Below, piece by piece: positions 16,033 to 21,809 of a stretch of 21,809 nt of DNA. This DNA is from Phytoplasma sp041276565 (GTDB lineage: Bacteria > Bacillota_I > Bacilli_A > Acholeplasmatales > Acholeplasmataceae), in the NCBI RefSeq assembly GCF_041276565.1, contig NZ_JBGGGR010000057.1, forward strand, positions 1-21,809, written 5' to 3'. Each line of letters starts with the position of its first letter. Within the stretch, counting starts at the first letter, position 1. The notes beneath the pieces were generated by a model. The model did not search any database. It was not told the origin of the DNA and saw nothing but the letters and a program-made list of their open reading frames with translations. The translations under genes were made by a program, and so were the position numbers.

Positions 16033-16696
16033 TATATTTTCCTTTCATAATTATTAAATAAAAATAAAATATTATTTTCATTAAAAACATTTTTTTAATT
16101 ATGTAGACAATAATCCATAATTCTATTTTTTTATCTATATCAATATATAAATAAAAATCAAAAAAATTCTACAAAAAAATAAATTTTTATTGTTTACGAA
16201 TAGCGTTTTCGAAATTAAAAATAAAAAAATAAAAAAATAAAAAATATTTTATATTTTTGAAATATTAAATTTATATAAAAAAACTTGTTAAATATTCAAA
16301 TAAAAAATATCAACACCATAGGAAACAATAAATTTATAATCTTTATTTCTAAGAAAAAAATATCTCTCTTAATTATACAATAATTAATTTATAAAAAAAC
16401 AAATTATCTAATTATAATTAGAAATTATTTTTTTATAAAAAAATCACATTTAATAAAACCGAAAAAAGTCATAAAATGAAAAATCAATTATATTCAGAAA
16501 TGAAAAATATTAAGTAAACGAGTTAATAAAGAAAATCCTTCAAAAACTTTAATAGTTTTATTTATTATTTTTTTAAAAATTATATTTATTTTCTTGATAA
16601 AATAAAAACTTCATTTCTTAATATCCAATTAAAAAAATAAAAAATAAATAAATGTCAACTGAATTTATCTTTATAAAATATTTCTTTTATTTTTAC
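16033..16696. other. Gene-free spacer with one long palindrome
   Basis: About 660 bases of A/T-rich DNA between the DEAD-box helicase start and the aminopeptidase terminator. I see no gene of useful length, no tRNA-like cloverleaf and no array. It should contain the helicase promoter, but I could not define a convincing -35/-10 pair. The only clear structure is the palindrome at 16389-16438. Confidence 0.6.
16389..16438. other. 50-base imperfect palindrome
   Basis: The outer arms TTATAAAAAAA (16389-16399) and TTTTTTTATAA (16428-16438) are complementary, and the centre TCTAATTATAATTAGA (16407-16422) is a perfect 16-base palindrome. The joining segments pair with small bulges. It lies alone in the gene-free spacer and could be a small-RNA or terminator structure or a protein-binding site. 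Confidence 0.55.
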
Positions 16697-16752
16697 AAAA
16701 AAAAAAAAAAAATACCAATAAAAAGAAATTTAATTTTTTTTATTAGTATTTT
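16697..16752 (-). terminator. Intrinsic terminator of the aminopeptidase gene
   Basis: Read on the minus strand, AAAATACTAATAAAAA (16752-16737) pairs with TTTTTATTGGTATTTT (16724-16709) over 16 positions with a single U-G pair, and a run of sixteen T (16712-16697) overlaps and follows the 3' arm. It lies 31 bases beyond the aminopeptidase stop. The wobble makes the stem complete only in minus-strand RNA, which supports the direction. Confidence 0.8.
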
Positions 16753-16782
16753 AAAAAATATACTGTAAATTAATAATTGATA

Positions 16783-18039
16783 TTATTTTTGTTCTTGCAT
16801 TAAATGTTCGATTTCTTCAATTTCTTTAGGTATTTCGTTTGTTAAAACGATATTTTTCTCTTTTGTAATTAAAACATCATCTTCAATTCTAATACCTAAA
16901 TTAAATTCTTCAAAATATAAACCTGGTTCAACAGTAATAACACTATTTTCAGGAATAGGTTCATGAACGAAACCAACATCATGAACATCTAAACCTAAAT
17001 AATGACCTAAACCATGGTAACAATATTTTTCTATGCTTTCGTTTTCTTTCAAAAAACCATTTTTTACTAATTCAGTCTTTAAAATATTTTTACCATATTG
17101 ATTCATTTCTTGAAAAGTAAGACCTGGTTTGAGCCAATCAATAATTTTTTTATTAGTATCTAAAACTATATTATAAATGGTTTTTTGAATGGAACTAAAT
17201 TTACCGCTTACAGGAAAACAACGAGCGACATCAGAACTATATTCTTGATAGTTTACTCCTAAATCTAATAAAACTAAATCATTTAATTTCATCAAACTAT
17301 TTTTTTTACTATAATGCAAAACAGTAGCGTTTTTACCTGCAGCAACAATATTAGTAAATGAAGAGCGAAGCGAACGATTAGCTAAAAAAAAATCATAAAA
17401 AGCAGATATTTGAAACTCATATATATCTGGTTTTAACATCTTCATTAATTCATGAAAAACTTCTTTACTTGTATTAACAGCTTTTTGGATTAATTCAATT
17501 TCTTTTTCTGTCTTAATAACTCTTGTTTCTTCAAAAAAATTAACAATATCATAAATACAAATATAAGGATAATTTCGCTTTAACCAATGTGATTTAACCA
17601 AAGATAAATGTGTTTTATTAGAATGGGACATAGAAAAATCTAAATAAACATTTTGAATATATTCCAAATCTGTTTTTCTTGAATTATCTAATAAATTACC
17701 TAAAAAACCGTCTAAATAATTGATATCTAAACAATTTTCTCTAGGAATAGAAGTTAATTTACTAGCTTTTTCTATATTTAAATTTTCACCATCCCATTTT
17801 TGTTTTAATAAACTAGGAGATTCTAAAAACAAAAAAGTTTCTGTTTTTTCATTACCATCTTTAACCATTAATAAAGCAACATTGTTTTCTGATATTCCGG
17901 TTAAATAATAAAAATTTTTATTTAATTCAAAATCAGAATTAACAGAAAAATTTTTAGGATTCGAAAATAATAAAACAATACTTTGCTTTTTTATTTTCGA
18001 AAACAATAAAACACGATTGTTTATATAAAAATCCAACAT
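16783..18039 (-). CDS. pepP: Xaa-Pro aminopeptidase (M24 family)
   Basis: Releases N-terminal residues preceding proline. The 418-residue protein has an N-terminal aminopeptidase P-type domain (about 1-155; FYYLTGISENNVALLMV) and a C-terminal pita-bread domain. The five expected metal ligands can be placed: Asp in LLDLGVNY, Asp in YSSDVARCFP, His in YHGLGHYLGLDVHD, Glu in ITVEPGLYF and Glu in IRIEDDVLI. ATG 18039 follows AAGGTG six bases upstream and starts 19 bases after the rpmG stop, so it is co-transcribed with the small genes before it. A strong terminator follows. The symbol pepP is by family; pepQ-like activity cannot be excluded. Confidence 0.92.
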   Translation of the reverse strand: MLDFYINNRVLLFSKIKKQSIVLLFSNPKNFSVNSDFELNKNFYYLTGISENNVALLMVKDGNEKTETFLFLESPSLLKQKWDGENLNIEKASKLTSIPRENCLDINYLDGFLGNLLDNSRKTDLEYIQNVYLDFSMSHSNKTHLSLVKSHWLKRNYPYICIYDIVNFFEETRVIKTEKEIELIQKAVNTSKEVFHELMKMLKPDIYEFQISAFYDFFLANRSLRSSFTNIVAAGKNATVLHYSKKNSLMKLNDLVLLDLGVNYQEYSSDVARCFPVSGKFSSIQKTIYNIVLDTNKKIIDWLKPGLTFQEMNQYGKNILKTELVKNGFLKENESIEKYCYHGLGHYLGLDVHDVGFVHEPIPENSVITVEPGLYFEEFNLGIRIEDDVLITKEKNIVLTNEIPKEIEEIEHLMQEQK

Positions 18040-18058
18040 GAAAACACCTTATAAAATT

Positions 18059-18208
18059 TTATTTTTTTTCTCTATGCATAGTATGTTTACGTAAAAAAGG
18101 ACAATATTTATTGAACTCTAAACGTTTGGGTGTTTTTTTCTTATTTTTATAAGTGTGATAATTTTCTCTACCGCATTCTGTACAAATCAATTTAACTAAA
18201 TCACTCAT
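18059..18208 (-). CDS. rpmG: 50S ribosomal protein L33
   Basis: A 49-residue protein read from ATG 18208 to TAA 18061-18059. It shows the L33 pattern: LICTECGRENYHTYKNKKK at the N-terminus with a CxxC pair, then TPKRLEFNKYCPFLRKHTMH and REKK at the end. A third Cys lies in YCPF. L33 belongs to the large ribosomal subunit near the E site. An AAAGG lies about 11 bases upstream of the start. It sits in a compact set with the HU-like gene, the 65-residue gene and pepP, all on the minus strand. Its size makes it easy to miss. Confidence 0.93.
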   Translation of the reverse strand: MSDLVKLICTECGRENYHTYKNKKKTPKRLEFNKYCPFLRKHTMHREKK

Positions 18209-18275
18209 CTTAAAAAAACCTTTTTTCGAATTCTTTTTATAAAAAAATCAAATAAATAAATTTAATATAAAAAGA

Positions 18276-18473
18276 TTATTTTTTTGAAACAAAAGGTTTA
18301 ATATTTTCGTTTTCTAAATCTTCAGGATAATTATAAATAACTTCCCTCATTCTTGGAAATAAAACGCAAATAAAACCTTTTTTGAAATCAATACGAGTCA
18401 CGACTCCTATTTCTTTTTCATCTTTTACTTTGACTCTTTCGCCGATAATATAAGTATTATTATGCCAAGTCAT
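18276..18473 (-). CDS. Hypothetical 65-residue protein, possibly SH3-like
   Basis: I do not recognise this gene. The product is 65 residues long with no membrane segment or cysteine. It reads like a small beta-barrel: YIIGERVKVKDEKEIGVV, then TRIDFKKGFICVLFP, then an aromatic turn with YNYPEDLENENIKPF. The alternation of hydrophobic and charged residues around GVVTRI and ICVLFP suggests an SH3- or KOW-like nucleic-acid-binding fold, which is inference. ATG 18473 follows AAAGGAATAGG. Coding is supported by its position in a tight run (HU-like, this gene, rpmG, pepP) with short spacers and by a normal amino-acid composition. Confidence 0.75.
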   Translation of the reverse strand: MTWHNNTYIIGERVKVKDEKEIGVVTRIDFKKGFICVLFPRMREVIYNYPEDLENENIKPFVSKK

Positions 18474-18526
18474 TATTAAAACCTATTCCTTTTGATATTA
18501 AATTCGAAAAATAAAAATTTATTTTT

Positions 18527-18829
18527 TTATTTTTCGATTAAATTCATGAATTTTTTACCTATTTTGAATACAGGTACATCTTTAGCTGGAATAGTTAAAA
18601 CTTTATCATTGTTTGGAACTTTGCAAATTCTTTCTTTTCTGTGTTTTAAATGAACTGCTCCTAAATCACCAACGATAACTTTAATCATTTTCGCTTCTGG
18701 ATCGTTTGCTTTTTTTTCTATTAAACTTTTTGCAACTATTTTATTTAAAGAAGCAAAAAATTTTTCTACTTGATCTTTTTTCATTCCTAAGTCTTCAGAT
18801 AATTTACTAATTAATTCTAATTTATTCAT
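18527..18829 (-). CDS. HU-family DNA-binding protein, divergent
   Basis: Histone-like protein that bends and compacts DNA. The 100-residue product keeps the HU dimer core: MNKLELISKLSEDLGMKKDQ with the following helix, and a C-terminal IPAKDVPVFKIGKKFMNLI matching the HU ending IPAxxVPxFKPGKxL. The middle differs: an extra charged stretch (KKANDPEAKM) precedes the strand IKVIVGDLGAVHL, and the DNA-wrapping arm reads RKERICKVPNN instead of the usual RxGRNPxT. Length is ten residues above the typical 90. ATG 18829 has AGGAGA nine bases upstream, the best site in this region. It is the first gene of the run that includes rpmG and pepP. Confidence 0.85.
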   Translation of the reverse strand: MNKLELISKLSEDLGMKKDQVEKFFASLNKIVAKSLIEKKANDPEAKMIKVIVGDLGAVHLKHRKERICKVPNNDKVLTIPAKDVPVFKIGKKFMNLIEK

Positions 18830-18901
18830 TCTATAAATCTCCTAATTTTCTAATTTTTAATTTTTATATAAATATTTATAATTTTTAAATTTTATTATAT
18901 A

Positions 18902-18946
18902 TTTCTTTTTGAGATTTTATTTTATTAACAAAATCTCAAAAAGAAA
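18902..18946. other. Perfect 17-bp stem-loop between gpsA and the HU-like gene
   Basis: TTTCTTTTTGAGATTTT (18902-18918) and AAAATCTCAAAAAGAAA (18930-18946) are exactly complementary, with an 11-base loop. No U run follows on either strand, so it does not look like a standard terminator. It lies 110 bases after the gpsA stop and 72 bases before the HU-like start. Confidence 0.65.
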
Positions 18947-19056
18947 ATACACGATAAAACAAAAATTATAATCCAATTTTAACATAAAAATTATAATATA
19001 TCAAACGAAATAATACAAAAATACAATAAAATATTTTATTTTATCAAAAATAACTA

Positions 19057-20046
19057 TTATTTTTTAGAGAAAATACTTTCTAAAATTAAAGAAATAGGTT
19101 TTTTTTCAAAAATGACTTTATAAGCACTTTCAATAATAGGTAAATTCATTTTATTTTGTAAAGACAAATTATAAAAAACTTTTAAATTATAAATACCTTC
19201 GATTATTTGGTTATTTTGTTGTGAAATATCTTCTATTGTTTGTCCTAAAATTATTTTTTGACCCGCTTGATAATTACGCGAATTATTATTAAAAGCAGTA
19301 ACTATTAAATCTCCGATACCTACTAAACTTAACATAGTATCGAAAGAAACATTAAATAAATTTAAAAAAAGCCTCATTTCAGATATACTAAAAGTAATAA
19401 AAGCAGCGCGTGCGTTTGTTCCAAAAGAATCATCATCCAAAATACCACTAATTAAAGCAAAAACATTTTTTAAAGAAACACAAATTTCAAAACCGACGAT
19501 GTCTTGTGTTTGTGATACGAAAACTTTAAAATAATCTTTATTAGAAAAAAAATTAGCGATTTCAAAAGCGAAATTTTGACACAAAGAAGATATTGTTAAA
19601 AAAGTAATTTTTTTATAAATAACCTCTTCTGCATGTGAAGGCCCAAAAAGAGAAGCGTAATTTTTAATTTTGTCTTTATCTATTTCTTCTTGGATAATTT
19701 GAAAAATAATTTTGTTGCTTCCGTACTCTATTCCTTTCGAAAGATTAACAAAATTTTTAGATAAATGTAAATTTTTATTAATTTCTTTGAATAAACTTCT
19801 CATATTTTGAGCCGGAATACATAAAAAAATATATTCCGAATATGAAAGAGCTTTTTCTAAGCTATTAGTTGCTGTAATTTTTGAAGATAAAGCAACATCG
19901 AAAAAAGGATGTTGTCTATTATTTATTTTTTCAATATATTTTAAATTATTATCATAAATCAAAACTTCATGCTCATTATCAGTTAAAACTTGAGCTAAAG
20001 TAGAACCCCAAGCGCCACCACCAATAATAGTTAATTTAGCTGCCAT
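19057..20046 (-). CDS. gpsA: Glycerol-3-phosphate dehydrogenase [NAD(P)+]
   Basis: Reduces dihydroxyacetone phosphate to glycerol-3-phosphate, the backbone for phospholipids. The protein has the Rossmann start LTIIGGGAWGSTLAQVL, FGPSHAEEVI (GPSFAxE is usual), the Lys region CVSLKNVFALISGILDD, NARAAFITFSISEM and the C-terminal GIGDLIVTAFNNNSRNYQAG. At 329 residues the length is standard. TTG 20049 is in frame directly before ATG 20046; the ATG, eight bases after AGAAG, is preferred. A promoter-like TTGACA-17-TATTTT lies upstream. Phytoplasmas may also use GpsA to connect lipid synthesis with glycolysis and redox balance (inference). Confidence 0.96.
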   Translation of the reverse strand: MAAKLTIIGGGAWGSTLAQVLTDNEHEVLIYDNNLKYIEKINNRQHPFFDVALSSKITATNSLEKALSYSEYIFLCIPAQNMRSLFKEINKNLHLSKNFVNLSKGIEYGSNKIIFQIIQEEIDKDKIKNYASLFGPSHAEEVIYKKITFLTISSLCQNFAFEIANFFSNKDYFKVFVSQTQDIVGFEICVSLKNVFALISGILDDDSFGTNARAAFITFSISEMRLFLNLFNVSFDTMLSLVGIGDLIVTAFNNNSRNYQAGQKIILGQTIEDISQQNNQIIEGIYNLKVFYNLSLQNKMNLPIIESAYKVIFEKKPISLILESIFSKK

Positions 20047-20121
20047 CAATTAAACTTCTTTCTATTTAAAATACATTTTTTTACACTTTTTTTTATATTT
20101 CTATTAATATTATAATATATC

Positions 20122-20150
20122 AAAATATTGGAAAGAAACAAAAATGTCAA
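20122..20150 (-). promoter_or_regulatory. Candidate gpsA promoter
   Basis: On the minus strand a perfect TTGACA (20150-20145) is followed by 17 bases and TATTTT (20127-20122, 4 of 6 matches). A perfect TATAAT lies further on at 20114-20109 and might be an alternative extended-type -10. Either fits a leader ahead of gpsA ATG 20046. TTGACA is rare in the spacers of this window. Confidence 0.55.
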
Positions 20151-20327
20151 TTTTGTTTTAAAAAATCAAATTATTCTTTCTCAAAAACGAATTTAGAACA
20201 TTTTATATGGTTTAACTTGTTTTTTTTTTTTTTTATATATAATTTTTTTATAAATATTTTTTTTTGTAAAAAAATAAAAAAGGATATAGAAATAATTTAA
20301 ACAAAAAATTAAAAAAACCTATTATAA
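20151..20327. other. Spacer with a T15 run
   Basis: About 180 bases separating the divergent gpsA gene and the decayed coiled-coil gene. It holds a run of fifteen T (20220-20234), an AAAAAAGG stretch near 20280 and TATAAT at 20323-20328, a possible -10 for the coiled-coil gene but with no good -35. No gene is seen. Confidence 0.5.
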
Positions 20328-21192
20328 TACGCGAGCAGTGTATTAATTGTATTATTAATTATTTTAATCATCTCTTATGGTATGGGTTTATTTGAAACAT
20401 CTAAAGGTAACATTCAACCAACACAATTAGAAAAAATAGAAACCAATAAAAACGCACAAAATTCTGAAAATATAAAACGGGATATACAAAAAGCCAAAGG
20501 AGAGCGTTCGAATATAATTGAATTAATAGAACAAACTGAAAAAGAATTAAAAACAAATAATATCTCGTTTAAAAACCAAATTAAAGTTTTCGAAGAACAA
20601 AAAGAAAACAACATTCGACAATATACAAGAAATGCTACAGAAAATGAAAATTTAATGGAACTTGAAGGGATTTATAATGAAGCAAAAAATAATTTAGCCA
20701 AAAAAAATATTGAAAAATTAACAAAAGAAAAATAATACAATAAATCAAGAATAGAATTAAAAATTCTTAAAAAAGAAAATACAAAAAATGCTTTAGAATA
20801 TTTGTTTAAAAATAAAAAAAATGAATTACTTGAATTAGAAAAAAAAGATTTAAATAGTGATATAAAATCAATTTCAAGAGAAGCCGAAATAATGGCTTAT
20901 AATGAAAAAATTAAAAACAAAGGGAAAGAAATAGTAGAAAAAAAAGACTGAAAAAGAAGAAGATAATAAAAATTTCGATATTCAAGATAAACTTTTGGAA
21001 GAAAGTAAAGACAATTTCAAAAAATTAGAAATTGAATATAATAAATTAAAAACACATATAACACAAGATAATACGACTGAACCAGATTATACGCAAATAA
21101 AAGAATTAAATAATAAAATAAAAAGTAATTTAAATTCCGAAATAATAAAACAAGAAACAGGTGTTTCCACAACGTTTGATTTAGAAGAATAA
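20328..21192 (+). pseudogene. Decayed membrane-anchored coiled-coil protein
   Basis: The family is not recognised with certainty. It resembles the coiled-coil 'chromosome segregation ATPase-like' proteins often annotated near ftsH copies in phytoplasmas. The longest intact piece is 20382-20735 (ATG to TAA, 117 residues), rich in Glu/Lys/Asn. The frame is open upstream to 20328 and encodes a strongly hydrophobic stretch (VLIVLLIILIISYG), a likely membrane anchor that now lacks a normal start codon. After TAA 20733 the same frame continues for about 70 coiled-coil codons to TGA at 20949. A frame change at the A8 run 20938-20945 then leads into a frame that is open to 21192 (residues TEKEEDNKNF to FDLEE). 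Loss of start, an internal stop and a frameshift together indicate a pseudogene. Confidence 0.7.
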
Positions 21193-21222
21193 AAATAAAA
21201 GAAATTCACGAAAGTTTTGAAA

Positions 21223-21809
21223 ATGTTCATGATAAAAAAATACGTCTATATATTATTTTTATTTATATTTTTTACAACATTATTATTCTTTTACGAATTT
21301 ATTTCAATACATTCTGTTAAGAGGGAAAAAAGAAAATCCTTACAAAATTATTAATAATATTTCTAATTTTTCTGAAATAAATATTCAAGATATTTCTGAT
21401 TCTCTTTTAAGCAACGGGTCTTATAAAAAAATAATATGTAAAGATAGTTCATCTGATCAAATTTTTTATTGTAAAATGGATAATTTAATTTATATCAGAT
21501 TTTTAGAAAAAATAGACGAAGAAATAAAAAATCACGGAAAAATTATAAATGTAAATTATAAACTTCAATTTAATATTTTCACTTTATTTATTAATTTGTT
21601 AGGTGGTTTATCTTCAGTTATTTTCATGATTTATATTTATATTTCTTTAAAACAAGAAAAAATTTCTTTCAAAAAAAATCCAAAATTTCTTCTAAACAAA
21701 AATCTCTTTTTACTTTAAAAGATGTCGCCGGAAACAAAGAAGAAAAAGAAGAGATGAAAGAATTAATTGATTTCTTAAACAATCCACACAAATATCAAAA
21801 AATGGGAGC
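21223..21809 (+). pseudogene. ftsH: FtsH/HflB-type membrane protease, 5' part, two frameshifts
   Basis: FtsH proteins are membrane-bound AAA+ zinc proteases. The order of parts is correct. A first membrane segment (from ATG 21223: YVYILFLFIFFTTLLFF) is followed by an external domain of about 90 residues (ENPYKIINNISNFSEINIQ onward), a second membrane segment (LFINLLGGLSSVIFMIYIYI), then the AAA entry DVAGNKEEKEEMKELIDFL and NNPHKYQKMG at the window edge. The frame changes near 21300-21320, before the external domain, and changes back around the A8 run 21671-21678, just before the AAA domain. The Walker A, HExxH and C-terminus lie beyond the window, so only this part can be judged. Phytoplasmas carry several ftsH copies, some within potential mobile units; with the decayed coiled-coil gene upstream, this one is probably such a remnant. 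Confidence 0.8.

Noticed and set aside
16195..16217. CG-containing stretch as an operator palindrome
   Set aside because: The two CGAA-containing halves do not pair symmetrically; only a few bases match.
16653..16658. TTGACA on the minus strand as the DEAD-box helicase promoter
   Set aside because: No acceptable -10 lies 16-18 bases further on, and it is 600 bases from the gene.
18961..18997. Direct repeat AAAAATTATAAT, two copies
   Set aside because: Twelve A/T-only bases repeated once is expected by chance in DNA of this composition.

Overview
The window looks like a chromosomal segment of a 'Candidatus Phytoplasma' (Mollicutes, Acholeplasmatales). The DNA is extremely AT-rich. TGA is used as a real stop (plsX, tldD), so the mycoplasma UGA=Trp code does not apply. 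The best marker is a gene for a 160-residue protein with one N-terminal membrane segment, lying between dnaD and pyrG. That is the usual location of the immunodominant membrane protein gene imp in phytoplasmas. All identifications rest on motifs and gene order read by eye; no database search was run.

Layout. (1) 8-370: a 14-bp tandem repeat, then a promoter-like site and two hairpins ahead of recG. (2) 371-5209, plus strand: recG (split by one frameshift at a run of ten T), plsX, rnc, dnaD, then imp with its own promoter. (3) 5235-5301: a very long A/T stem-loop between the convergent imp and pyrG genes. (4) 5306-16032, minus strand: read in transcription order, a DEAD-box RNA helicase, tldD-tldE, dnaX-ybaB, rpoE (delta), pssA, psd, pyrG. 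(5) 16033-16782: about 750 bases without a gene. (6) 16783-20046, minus strand: gpsA, an HU-like protein, a 65-residue protein, rpmG (49 residues) and a Xaa-Pro aminopeptidase. (7) 20328-21809, plus strand: a decayed coiled-coil gene followed by the broken 5' part of an ftsH/hflB-type membrane protease. This pair resembles cargo of phytoplasma potential mobile units.

How the genes connect. Four genes belong to phospholipid synthesis: gpsA (glycerol-3-phosphate), plsX (acyl-phosphate), pssA (phosphatidylserine) and psd (phosphatidylethanolamine). pyrG supplies CTP, needed to make CDP-diacylglycerol, and sits directly downstream of psd. The others serve DNA replication and repair (recG, dnaD, dnaX, ybaB, HU), transcription (delta), RNA processing and translation (rnc, DEAD helicase, rpmG) and peptide turnover (tldD/tldE, Xaa-Pro aminopeptidase).

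The least ordinary points are the frameshifts at or near homopolymer runs (recG T10, coiled-coil A8, ftsH A8), a 12-base promoter core shared by recG and imp with an inverted repeat over the imp copy, the variable-looking tandem repeat, and long stem-loops in several spacers. I did not find a convincing new multi-gene system.
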